A stretch of DNA of 64,000 bases from G963667675 sp965197565. GTDB taxonomy: Bacteria; Chloroflexota; Dehalococcoidia; Lucifugimonadales; UBA3495. Where the stretch lies: positions 1,550,001 to 1,614,000 of the forward strand of contig CBDANK010000004.1 of the NCBI GenBank assembly GCA_965197565.1. Reading direction: 5' to 3'. The position numbers and the translations under genes were made by a program. Below the pieces are notes generated by a model that ran no database searches, was not told the origin of the DNA, and worked only from the letters and a program-made list of their open reading frames with translations. Below are positions 18,397 to 27,800 of this stretch, one piece after another (the stretch's first letter is position 1; each line of letters starts with the position of its first letter).

Positions 18397-19656
18397 ATGG
18401 ACTCCTCGCATTCACCTGCAGAAGAACCGGCTCGTACCCCGGCCCGCGGCTGGGCGGTGTTGTTGCTCTTCCGGGCTCAGGCCAGTAGCGTCGTCCTTAT
18501 ATCCTATACTTTTGGTCTGTTTCTTCCCTTCATCCGGGACGACTTGGATATTTCGGACCTGGAGGCCGGGTTGCTCCAGGGAGTCTGGTGGGTTACAGCT
18601 GCGACGGTCTCGTTGCCATGCGGCGCCTGGTTCTCTCGCTTCCGGCCCGTGCCCGTGGTCCTAGTGTCACTGGTGCTGGGACTCCCTTTCTTGTTCATGC
18701 AGGCCCTGGCCTCCGGCTTCGTAGTCCTGCTTGTAGCCCGCTTTGTCTTCGTCCTTACCCACGTTATTGCCACGCCGGCTAGAACGCTGCTGCTCCAGCA
18801 GTGGGCCGCTCCTCGCCAATACGCCCAGATCAACTCCGTGGGTCTCTCTCAACACAGCGTGATTCTCGCTCTGGCCATAAGCACCAGCGCGCTTTTGATC
18901 AGCGGAATTGGCAGTTGGCGCACCGTATATTTTCTGATGGGGGGGTTGTTGCTGGCCCAGACCCTCGCTTGGTTGTTGGTGGCTCAAGAGAGGAAAGCCC
19001 CAGTGAGCGGCTTTCAGGCCCAACTGCGACAGCAAGAAGGTAGCCCGCTTCGGGCTCTGCTGCTTTATCCCCAGGGCTGGGTTATTGCGGCGATGATGTT
19101 CTTTATCTCGGCGACTTGGACCGCCATGGTCACTTTCCTGCCGACGCTTTGGTTGGAGGAACGGGGAGTATCCCTCACCCTAGGGGGTCCCCTGCTGGCC
19201 TTCCTTTACTATGGACTCATTCCCAGCGGACTGTTCGGAGCATTCCTGGCCCACAAGGTGCCGAACCGGAAGCTGCTGCTGGGTGTGCCGGCGCTTTTCA
19301 ACGTGTTATTCGGCGTAGCCATCGCTGTAACCCCCAACCCGATTCTGTTGATGTTCCTGATCACCGGTCTTGGGCTGGTGTGGGTCGCCACTCCGGCTAT
19401 TCACGTGCTGCCATTTGAGTTTCCCAGGATACGGCCCAGAGAGGTTGCGGTAGTCTCTTCCCTGGTGTGGACCTTTTCCGGGCTGGGGTTCGCCGCCGGT
19501 CCGGTGGTGACCGGTCTGGTAGCTCAACTCACCGGTTCATTGCAAACCGGGCTGTTGACGCTGTGCCTGCTCACTGGGCTGGGCGTGGTCGTCAGTGCTT
19601 TCTACCCGCGCTCGACAGAACGAGCAACGCTTTCGAGACCGGAACCCGGAGATTGA
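18397..19656 (+). CDS. MFS transporter
   Basis: About 419 residues with roughly 12 hydrophobic segments, an N-terminal cytoplasmic tail of about 20 residues, and a charged central loop near residues 190-212 between the six-helix halves. An in-frame TTG precedes the chosen ATG by one codon. Members move small solutes or export drugs by proton coupling; the position after a hydrolase and a reductase suggests uptake or export of their substrate or product (inference). Confidence 0.85.
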   Translation: MDSSHSPAEEPARTPARGWAVLLLFRAQASSVVLISYTFGLFLPFIRDDLDISDLEAGLLQGVWWVTAATVSLPCGAWFSRFRPVPVVLVSLVLGLPFLFMQALASGFVVLLVARFVFVLTHVIATPARTLLLQQWAAPRQYAQINSVGLSQHSVILALAISTSALLISGIGSWRTVYFLMGGLLLAQTLAWLLVAQERKAPVSGFQAQLRQQEGSPLRALLLYPQGWVIAAMMFFISATWTAMVTFLPTLWLEERGVSLTLGGPLLAFLYYGLIPSGLFGAFLAHKVPNRKLLLGVPALFNVLFGVAIAVTPNPILLMFLITGLGLVWVATPAIHVLPFEFPRIRPREVAVVSSLVWTFSGLGFAAGPVVTGLVAQLTGSLQTGLLTLCLLTGLGVVVSAFYPRSTERATLSRPEPGD

Positions 19657-19770
19657 CAAGATAGATACGGGCCAATTCTCCGGTTTTGGTGTAGAATGAT
19701 GTAGCATTAGGGTGCAACGGCCCGAGTATGGTTAATTCCGGATCATAAACCAAACCGCGGGAGAGTTAAG

Positions 19771-20904
19771 ATGGCTAATTATAGGGTGATATCATCGGAC
19801 AATCATGTTCACGAACCGCCGGACTTGTGGATCACCAGAGCTGAGTCCAAGTTCAAGGACCGAGTTCCAAAGCTGGTCCGCCAAGAGGATGGAGACTGGT
19901 GGTACTGCGACAACCATAGAGTGGTCGGTGTTGGGGCTGGCTCACAGACCGGCATGAGATTTGAGGAGCCGGAAAATCTCGTTATTACCCGTACCCAGGA
20001 AGATGTCCGCCCCGGTGGTTACATTCCCGAGGAACACGTTAAAGACATGGATATAGATGGGGTAGATGTAAGTATTGTTTATCCCACCGTCGGTCTTTTG
20101 CTCTACACCGTGCCAGACAGTGCGCTCCTGACCGAAATCTCCAGAACTTACAACGACTGGCTGGCTGAGTTCTGCAAGCCGTTTCCCAGACGTCTCAAGG
20201 GCATCGCCATGATCAACATAGACGATGTGCAAGAGGGGGTAAAGGAACTGGAGCGTTGCCATAAGATGGGCCTTGCCGGCGGCATGATCACCGTGTATCC
20301 CCCAGAGGAAAGGCCGTACCATTTGCCGGAGTACGAACCCCTGTGGTCTGCGGCCGAGAGCCTGGGTATGCCCTTGGGCCTGCACATCGCCACCAATCGT
20401 CCCAGCCCAGGCCAAGAGTTCGGAATAGGCGAGGAGCGGGCAAGGGTAAGGCCCTCTTTCATCTGCAACGCCGACCACTGGGTGCGGATGTCCCTCGGCG
20501 ACATTATCTTCAGCGGCGTGTTCGAGCGCCATCCCAACCTACAGATCGGGTCGGTGGAGATGGAGTTGTCTTGGATTCCCCACTTCCTGGACCGGTTGGA
20601 CTACACTTACACCCAAAGGAACCAAGAAGCGCTTAAAGGAGCTTACCGGTTCAAGGACGACATGCTTCCCAGCGAGTTTTTCCATCGCAACGTGTTCTGC
20701 GGCTTCCAGGAGGATGCACTGGGTGTCAGGATGCGGGACATCATAGGGGTGGACAACATCCAGTGGGGGTCGGACTATCCCCACATAGAGTCAACCTTCC
20801 CCAGGAGCCGTCAGATCATCGAGGAGGTACTGGCGGATTGCACCGAGGAAGAGCGGGCAAAGATCGCCGGCGGCAACGCGGCCAGGGTGTATCACCTCGA
20901 CTAA
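19771..20904 (+). CDS. Amidohydrolase family protein (COG2159 type), copy 2
   Basis: A 377-residue paralog of the protein at 3284-4417, equal in length. It has S-D-N-H-V at 9-13, L-H-I-A-T-N-R near 207, G-S-V-E-M-E-L-S-W near 265 and W-G-S-D-Y-P-H-I-E-S near 346. The start has GGGAG upstream. The copies differ mainly between residues 50 and 90 and around 150-230, which form substrate-contact loops in related structures, so they may act on different substrates (inference). A long perfect palindrome follows the stop. Confidence 0.88.
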   Translation: MANYRVISSDNHVHEPPDLWITRAESKFKDRVPKLVRQEDGDWWYCDNHRVVGVGAGSQTGMRFEEPENLVITRTQEDVRPGGYIPEEHVKDMDIDGVDVSIVYPTVGLLLYTVPDSALLTEISRTYNDWLAEFCKPFPRRLKGIAMINIDDVQEGVKELERCHKMGLAGGMITVYPPEERPYHLPEYEPLWSAAESLGMPLGLHIATNRPSPGQEFGIGEERARVRPSFICNADHWVRMSLGDIIFSGVFERHPNLQIGSVEMELSWIPHFLDRLDYTYTQRNQEALKGAYRFKDDMLPSEFFHRNVFCGFQEDALGVRMRDIIGVDNIQWGSDYPHIESTFPRSRQIIEEVLADCTEEERAKIAGGNAARVYHLD

Positions 20905-20943
20905 CCCTCGACGGTCCGCCGGCATAACCTTAGCGGTAAAGCA

Positions 20944-20985
20944 GCGGGTGCTCCCCTCACTGAATTCAGTGAGGGGAGCACCCGC
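20944..20985 (+). terminator. 42-bp perfect palindrome after amidohydrolase 2
   Basis: The two 21-base arms are perfectly complementary with no spacer, so the hairpin has at least 18 pairs closed over gaattc. It is followed by a short T-rich stretch (agttattt). Its position 40 bases after a stop fits a very strong terminator; the stem is far longer than needed. Confidence 0.7.
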
Positions 20986-21107
20986 AGTTATTTGTGCTGC
21001 AAGGGAAGCTCGAGCTTCAGGTCCTATGAGCGCCTATGCCGCAAATAGCTTCATAGCCGGAGCCGCTTTACTCTTGCTCTTATTTGCGGCGCAGCGGCGG
21101 CGTATGG

Positions 21108-21941
21108 TTAAGTCCGCCAAGCCGGAGGAATGTCCCCGCTGGGCGGGTAGCTGCCGTCGGCATCGTGAGTTTCGTCGCCCTGCAAAGGTGGATTGAAGAC
21201 GCTCAAAACGTAGGTGTCCGTCTTGGCCTTGACCTTATGGCGGTCATTCGGTCCCACCAGGTAGATGGCGCCGGCCGACAGCTCCCAGGTCTGGCCCGTG
21301 GCGACCTCCTCCAAGGTAATTTCACCGTCCAGGATATAGTTGGCCTCAACGTGGTTTTTGTACCATAGATTAGACTCGTTTCCTGCCCTGCCCCGGGGAG
21401 TGGAGACAGTAAAACCGCACTCGTCCTTCAAAAGCAGATAGCGAGAAGCCGGGGTACGGCCGCCGCTAATCATAAGCTTATGGGCGTCATCCTCCGACAT
21501 AACAAACATGGTGCGCCCCGCTTCACCCTGCCAGGCGGGCGGTATGTCTCCACTGGGCTCGAAAGCGCCGTCGGCATCGTGCCTCTCGGTGCCGGTAATT
21601 GCCGGGCTGAAGACGCTGATTATGTGAGCGCCACCTTGAGTGGACATGCGGTGGCGGTCCTTGGGGCCGACAACGTATAACATGCCCGGAGTTAAGGTCC
21701 ACTTCTCCCCGTTGGAAAGGTTCTCCAGCTCTACTTGGCCGCCCACAACCAGGTTGGCTTCCACGTGGTTCTTGTAGTGAAGGACCAAACTCCGGCGGCC
21801 TTTGACCTTAACATCTGAGACGGAGAAGCCGCATCCATCGTCTCGCGTCAAGATGCGAACACTGTGAAGTTCGCCCTCAGCATCGGTCAGCTTCATCTCT
21901 TTTTCGCTGCCGTGCAGGTCCTCTAACGTCCTGACAAACAT
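21108..21941 (-). CDS. Tandem two-domain ectoine-synthase-like cupin
   Basis: A 277-residue protein made of two EctC-like cupins in series (about 1-135 and 138-277). Each half has the EctC hallmark Y-K-N-H-V-E-A-N, then M/I-Y-x-V-G-P-x-D-R-H, F-S/N-P and D-A-D-G. The iron ligands of EctC (Glu in H-V-E-A, Tyr in L-Y or I-Y, His in D-R-H) are kept in both halves. EctC is normally a single domain of about 130 residues. The ATG at 21941 begins M-F-V-R-T-L-E-D-L, matching the EctC N-terminus, and has GGGGG upstream; in-frame starts at 21956 and 21959 are less likely. No ectA or ectB is present, so ectoine synthesis is not implied. Confidence 0.85.
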   Translation of the reverse strand: MFVRTLEDLHGSEKEMKLTDAEGELHSVRILTRDDGCGFSVSDVKVKGRRSLVLHYKNHVEANLVVGGQVELENLSNGEKWTLTPGMLYVVGPKDRHRMSTQGGAHIISVFSPAITGTERHDADGAFEPSGDIPPAWQGEAGRTMFVMSEDDAHKLMISGGRTPASRYLLLKDECGFTVSTPRGRAGNESNLWYKNHVEANYILDGEITLEEVATGQTWELSAGAIYLVGPNDRHKVKAKTDTYVLSVFNPPLQGDETHDADGSYPPSGDIPPAWRT

Positions 21942-22088
21942 GGCACTGACCCCCATCAAATTTTTGTATCGGACTTAAGGTTACAAGCTAGAGTCGTTTG
22001 CCACAACCCCCCCATGATTCCTCACCAAGGTCTTTTCATTGTTCACCCTCTGTTCAAGCCGGGAGCAGGCCCTGAGTCACTCTACCAT

Positions 22089-22226
22089 GTCACCCCGAGC
22101 CTTTCGGCTAGGCTCAAGATAAACTCCGCGAGGGGTCTAAAGCCCTTGACTGCATTCCTTTTCTCTATGCTCGGAGCAAGTTCTTGCTGAAGGGTTTCAG
22201 ATTCTTCACCTGCGGCTCAGAATGAC
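22089..22226. repeat. Dispersed palindromic repeat, subfamily 1
   Basis: About 138 bp beginning gtcacccc-gagc and ending gctcagaatgac, with a core (ggggtctaaag, ccttgact, gcaagttcttgctgaag) shared with 60527-60701. It lies in the 434-base gene-free region between the cupin start and the deacetylase stop; nothing else is seen there. Confidence 0.8.
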
Positions 22227-22375
22227 TTTGGCCTTGCGAAGGCCACGTAAGAGGATGAAAATCGCCTATTTTCATAGCAATGGCTTTTCCGAGAGGGAAA
22301 AACTCGAGGCCGTCATGGCGGTCCCGGACGGTGGACTGCAACCGGACCGCTCCGGCCGTATGGCTGGGGCGTTGG

Positions 22376-23281
22376 CTAACCGGCCTGCCAGTTGGGCAAC
22401 TCAGGAATTGCGCCGTCATAGTATGGCAGCTTATCGATTCGGGGTTTGTAAGTCCCGTCGTCGATGCACTTGCGGACATGCAGGGCGATCTCTTCCAAAG
22501 TGGCGAACCACACTCCGCCCTTGTTTAGCATGTCTTCAATCATTTTCTCTATCCGGGCGCACCTCGCCAGTCTCCCGGAGACGAAGGGGTGCCACACCGC
22601 GACCAAAAGGCCGCCATGGTCCCACATAGCCTCGAATTCGGACATGTAGACGTTCATTGCCTCGTCGGGCGATTTGATGGGCATCATATAGTTCATATCT
22701 ATGCTGTGCGTATAGTGAGGCCAATCGTCCATTGCCCAATGGGATGGCAGTTCGATGACTTGACCCGCCTTGGTTTCTAGCAAGTAAGGAACATCGTCGC
22801 CCATGAGGGTAGAGTCGTAAAGGAAGCCTTCCTGTGCGATAAGCTCAGCCGAGTGTTTGGAGAAATTGTACAAGGGAGCGCGCCAACCGCGGGGGCGTTT
22901 GCCGGTCACGCGCTCGTGAATCTCTATACCCCGTTGCAACCAATAAATCTCGCCTTCCCGGGTTTGTTCGTTGGGGTGCTCGTGGAGATAACCGTGATGG
23001 CCGATCTCGTGCCCTTCTTTGAGGACGGCCTCCACGTTCTGGGGGTACTTTTCCATGCACCAAGCCGGGAAGAAGAAGGTCTGGCGCAGGCCGAACCGCT
23101 TGTACATTTCCACGATGCGGGGCACCGCCACCTCGTCATAGCGCAGCCACGACTGGGACGCCACCAATGTATCGGCCCTCTGCCGGTGGGCGAGATGAAG
23201 AATGCTGTCGGAGTCGGCGTCGAAGGTTATCGCCACGGCACATCGGGCGCCATTGGGCCATGGCACCGGGTTACTGATCAT
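22376..23281 (-). CDS. Polysaccharide deacetylase (NodB/PuuE-like) family protein
   Basis: A 301-residue carbohydrate esterase-4 fold. Motif 1 is T-F-D-A-D near 19, a variant of T-F-D-D. Motif 2 is G-H-H-G-Y-L-H-E-H-P near 84-93, and motif 3 is R-A-P-L-Y-N-F near 130. No signal peptide is present, so it is more like the cytoplasmic PuuE/allantoinase and cyclic-imide hydrolase branch than a cell-wall deacetylase. The start at 23281 has AAGGAGA upstream. With RidA and hydantoinase genes nearby, a role in cyclic amide or purine-like nitrogen compounds is plausible (inference). Confidence 0.87.
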   Translation of the reverse strand: MISNPVPWPNGARCAVAITFDADSDSILHLAHRQRADTLVASQSWLRYDEVAVPRIVEMYKRFGLRQTFFFPAWCMEKYPQNVEAVLKEGHEIGHHGYLHEHPNEQTREGEIYWLQRGIEIHERVTGKRPRGWRAPLYNFSKHSAELIAQEGFLYDSTLMGDDVPYLLETKAGQVIELPSHWAMDDWPHYTHSIDMNYMMPIKSPDEAMNVYMSEFEAMWDHGGLLVAVWHPFVSGRLARCARIEKMIEDMLNKGGVWFATLEEIALHVRKCIDDGTYKPRIDKLPYYDGAIPELPNWQAG

Positions 23282-23330
23282 AGTCTTGTCTCCTTGTTGT
23301 CTCTCCTCCACGGCGATGCCTCGCGGCCCC

Positions 23331-24566
23331 TCAAGCCACGCTGGCGATGGCCTCTACCTCGATCAGAAGGTCCTCGTAGGCAAATCCGTTGACCCGGATC
23401 GCCGTTGCCGCCGGCCCAAGGTCGGCGAGGTACTCCAACCGCACCTTGGTCATCTGCTCCCAGAAGTCGGTGATTTCCGGACCTTCGCCATCGAACTGGT
23501 AGTAGGTGTTCAGCTTGACTATGTCGGACATATCGGCCCCGGCCTCTTGGAGGACCCGGCGGATGTTCTCGAAAGTATTTCTGGTCTGCGACGCGATGTC
23601 GCCAGGACTTACGGTGCGCCCCTTGGAGTCGCCGGAAATCTGGCCGCCGACGAAAATGAGGTCGCCGGCCTTCCAACCTTGGGAGAAGGGCGTTGGTATG
23701 CTCCAGTCCCAATGGCCCTTGGGCATCAAGCGAGTTTTCTCGGCTCCGACCACTGCGATGGCTTCGACCTCGATCAGAAGACCTTCGTAGGCGAATCCAT
23801 TGACTCGGACCGCGGTCCCTGACGGCCCTGGATCGGGCAGGTACTCCAACCGCACCTTGGTCATTTGCTCCCAGAAGTCGGTGATTTCCACCCCTTCACC
23901 TTCGAACTGGTAGTAGGTGTTCAGTTTGACGATGTCTGACATGTCGACCCCGGCCTCTTGGAGGACCCGGCGGATGTTCTCGAAAGTATTCCTAGTCTGC
24001 GCCGCGATGTCGCCAGGGCTTACGGTGCGCCCCTTGGAGTCGGCGGAAACCTGGCCGCCGACGAAAATGAGGTTGCCCGCCTTCCAGCCTTGGGAGAAGG
24101 GCGTTGGTATGCTCCAGTCCCAATGGTCCTTGGGCATAAGGCGAGTCTTCTCCATTCCAACCACTGCGATGGCTTCGACCTCGATCAGAAGGTCCTCGTA
24201 ACCGAATCCGCTCACCCGGACCGCGGTCCCGCAGGGCCCAGGTTCAGAGAAGTACTCCAGCCGCACCTTGGTCATTTGCTCCCAGAAGTCGGTGATTTCC
24301 GCCCCTTCACCTTCGAACTGGTAGTAGGTGTTCAACCTGACGATGTCGGACATATCGGCCCCGGCCTCTTGGAGCACCCGGCGGATGTTCTCGAAAGTAT
24401 TCCTGGTCTGAGCCGCGATGTCGCCGGGGCTTATGGCGCGCCCCTTGGAGTCGCCGGAAATCTGGCCGCCGACGAAAATGAGGTTGCCAACCCTCCACCC
24501 CTGGGAGAAGGGCGTTGGTATGCTCCAGTCCCAATGGTCCTTGGGCATAAGGCGAATCTTCGCCAT
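23331..24566 (-). CDS. Triple-domain RidA (YjgF/UK114) fusion
   Basis: 411 residues equal to three RidA domains of 137 residues each, encoded by units 24566-24156, 24155-23745 and 23744-23334. Each unit opens [M/A]-x-K-x-R-L-M-P-K-D-H-W and ends L-L-I-E-V-E-A-I-A. RidA proteins are single-domain homotrimers that hydrolyse reactive enamines at subunit interfaces, so this chain could fold as a covalent trimer. The Arg that binds the substrate carboxylate in RidA proper (before the final strand) aligns with Thr in all three units, so this is a Rid relative of uncertain activity. ATG 24566 is chosen because GGAG precedes it; ATG 24578 is possible. Confidence 0.88.
   Translation of the reverse strand: MAKIRLMPKDHWDWSIPTPFSQGWRVGNLIFVGGQISGDSKGRAISPGDIAAQTRNTFENIRRVLQEAGADMSDIVRLNTYYQFEGEGAEITDFWEQMTKVRLEYFSEPGPCGTAVRVSGFGYEDLLIEVEAIAVVGMEKTRLMPKDHWDWSIPTPFSQGWKAGNLIFVGGQVSADSKGRTVSPGDIAAQTRNTFENIRRVLQEAGVDMSDIVKLNTYYQFEGEGVEITDFWEQMTKVRLEYLPDPGPSGTAVRVNGFAYEGLLIEVEAIAVVGAEKTRLMPKGHWDWSIPTPFSQGWKAGDLIFVGGQISGDSKGRTVSPGDIASQTRNTFENIRRVLQEAGADMSDIVKLNTYYQFDGEGPEITDFWEQMTKVRLEYLADLGPAATAIRVNGFAYEDLLIEVEAIASVA
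23334..24566. repeat. Three tandem 411-bp coding repeats
   Basis: The RidA units are near-identical at DNA level over long stretches (for example the run encoding W-S-I-P-T-P-F-S-Q-G-W). The period is exactly 411 bp, with no indels between units, which indicates recent triplication or ongoing gene conversion. Confidence 0.92.
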
Positions 24567-24836
24567 CAGCTTCTCCATTCAAGCTGCACAAGATAAGTTT
24601 TATTGGGGCCGATTATATTGGTTGGGTGGACAGCGCGCAATGTGAGCGCCCTTTGGCCCGAGACTCTATTGACCCCCGACTTCCGACCGTATACGATTCG
24701 GTCCAAGGAGCATGCCGGGGGCAAAGAATGGCGGAGCCGGCCCGGTTATGAGCGCGTTCCAGGCACCGGCGATGAAGAGATTCCGCAGCGAGTCCGCTTC
24801 AGCGCGCCCAGCCGTAATTTTGCTAAGGAGTAACCT

Positions 24837-27800
24837 GTGTACAGAATTGGCATCGATGTCGGAGGCACCTTTACCGACTTCGTCGTGGCTAGCGGGGGAG
24901 AGTTTCCCCGCTATTTCAAGACACCGTCAACCCCCCACGATCCTTCGGAAGGCGTGATGGCCGGCCTAGGGGATGTGGCCGCTTCTTTCGGCTTGTCCCC
25001 GCAAGAGTTGCTGGACCAAACCGAACTGGTGATCCACGGTACTACAGTAGCGACCAATACCTTGGTGGAACGAAAGGGAGCTAAAGTCGGCCTGATTACC
25101 ACCGAAGGCTTCCGCGATCTGCTGGAGATGCGTGAGGGCTTGAAAGAGGACCGGTACAACCTGCGGATGACGCCGGTGGAACCGTTGGTGTCCCGATACT
25201 TGCGGCTGGGCGTCTCGGAAAGGGTGCGTTCCGACGGTACGGTGGCAACGCCTCTGGACGAAGAATCACTGGAACGGGCACTGGAGCATTTTCGGCAGGA
25301 GGGAGTAGAAGCCCTGGCCGTCTGCTTCCTGTTTTCTTACCTCAACTCCGAGCATGAAAAGCGGGTTTCGGAAAAGGTCCGCGCCAGTTTTCCCGACACT
25401 TATACCTCGCTTTCCCACGAGATTATCCCGCAAATCAAGGAGTTCGACCGGCTCAGCACCACTGTAATCAATTCCTATGTTGGGCCGGTGTTTGGGGAGT
25501 ACCTTCAACGGCTCAAGGAGCGGTTCCCTTCGTTCTCCGGACTTCGGGATGTGTTGATCATGCAGTCCAATGGCGGGGTGGCGCCCATCGACGAATCCAG
25601 CCGGCAAGCGGTGCGCGCCATCCTTTCCGGACCAGCGGGAGGGGTCAGCGGCGCCGCCTTCCTGGGAGAACTCTTGGAGGAGTCGAAAATCATTGCTTTC
25701 GATATGGGAGGGACCAGCACCGACATATCTCTGATCGAGGATGGCGTACCCCATGTCAGCACCGAAAAGTTCGAGGGCGGTTGGAAGATCTCGGTCCCCA
25801 TGATTGACATTCACACCCTTGGAGCGGGCGGCGGCAGCATCGCCTCGGTCGACCCGGCGTGCGTCCTCCGCGTAGGCCCCCAAAGCGCCGGAGCCGACCC
25901 CGGCCCGGCTTGCTACGGTAAGGGAGGAGTGCAGCCTACCGTCACCGACGCCAATCTAGTACTGGGTTATCTGGACCCCGACAATTTCTTGGGGGGCAAA
26001 GCGCGTCTAAGCAGAGAGTTGGCGGAGAAGGCGTTGGAGGAACACATAGCCGGGCCTCTGGGGCTATCCACGTTGGAAGCGGCCTATGGAGTCAGCCGCT
26101 TGGTTTCCACCGCCATCGGCGAAGGCATCCGCCTCATGTCGGTCCAGAGAGGAGTGGACCCCAGGCAATTCGCTATTCTTGCTTTTGGGGGAGCGTCGGG
26201 GCTTCAAGTGGGTCAAGTGGCCCGGCAACTCCAAGTGGACAAGGTCTACATCCCGGCGGCGGCTCCGGTCCTGTCGGCTTACGGGATGCTGTGCACCGAT
26301 TTGAAGTACGACTTTTCTCGCTCCCACCCGGCCAGCCTTGACCGGATCGACTTGAAGGCGGTCAGGTCAATCATGGCTGAGTTGGAGGGCCTGGGAAGGG
26401 AGAAGCTGCGGGCTCAGGGGGTGCCGGAGTCGGACGTAGAGGTCCGGCGGTCGGCAGACATGCGATACTTGGACCAGATTTACGAAGTCAACATTCCGGT
26501 GCCGGACCCGGAGCAAGAGGACAGCCTCTTACTGGACCAATTGGCGGCCAACTTTCATCGCCGCTATCAGGAACTGTTCTCCTACCGTCAACAAGACCAG
26601 GAAGTCAGGCTGGTCACATTGCGCGTCGAGGTGGTGGGCCGTTTGCCCCGGGTGGCCCTGCCGGAGCTGGAATCGTCCCAAACCGGCGCCGCCGCCGCCA
26701 AAACGCGCCGCGTGTACCTGGGCGGGTGGCGGGAGGTCCCTGTTTACGCCATCGACGAGCTAAGTCCCGATGTGAAGGTCTCGGGCCCCGCGCTGCTGGA
26801 GTCCAACTTCACCACCATTCTGGTGGAGCCGGGAGACAGTGCGAGGCTGAACCGGTTCGGCGCAATAGAGCTCCATGTCGCTCAGGAAAGCCCGGATGCG
26901 TTTCGCGCTGTTGATGAGTCGTCGGACCAGCCGGACCCGGTTACGCTGGCGGTTATCGAACACCGGCTCGAATCCATCGCCTTGGAGATGACGGAGGTGA
27001 TGCTGCGCACCTCCATGTCTCAAATCCTCAACTCCAGCCGGGACTTCTCCACTGCCATCCTAGACGCAGACTGCCAGCTCGTCGCCCAAGGCGAAGGTAT
27101 TCCGGTGCACATCAGCGCTCTGCCCATAGCCGGCGCCGCTGTTAGGGATTATTTCGGCGAGGAAATCTCGGAAGGCGACCTGTTCATTCTGAACGACCCT
27201 TATTTCGGCGGTAGTCACCTGCCCGACATCACTATCATCCGGCCAATATTCCATCAAGGAATGCTCCTGTTCTACGGTGTGAACCGGGCCCATCACAGCG
27301 ACGTGGGGGGCGGCACTCATGGCGGTTACAACCCCGCCGCCAGTGAAATCTACCATGAGGGGCTGAGGATTCCGCCTCTGAAACTTCACGACAAGGGCAT
27401 TCCCCGCGATGACCTCTTCCACATGTTGGCGGCCAACGTGCGCCAACCAGAAAATTTTCTGGGCGACCTGAATGCCCAGATCGGCTCGGTGATGATCGCC
27501 GCCCAGCGCATTCAATCGCTGGTGCAGAGCTACGGCCCAGACCGGTTGTTGTCCGTGGTCGACGGCATTTTGGGCGCCACCGAAAAGCAGGTGCGGCAGT
27601 TCATTTCCCAGTGGCCCGACGGTGTCTACCGGGGAGAGTCCTTGGTGGACGACGATGGTTTCGACAGTAAACTGATTCCCATCCGGGCCAAGGTGACCAT
27701 TGCCGGCGACGCCATGACCATCGACCTCAGCGAGTCCAGCCCCCAAGTCACCGGGTTCATCAACAGCGCCTATGCCAACACCCGTTCCCTGACTCACGCC

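Noticed and set aside
21108..24566. Ectoine biosynthesis locus
   Set aside because: Only the EctC-like cupin is present; ectA, ectB and ectD are missing and neighbours are unrelated.
23331..24566. CRISPR-like repeat array
   Set aside because: The repeats are 411-bp coding units in one open frame, not short repeats with spacers.
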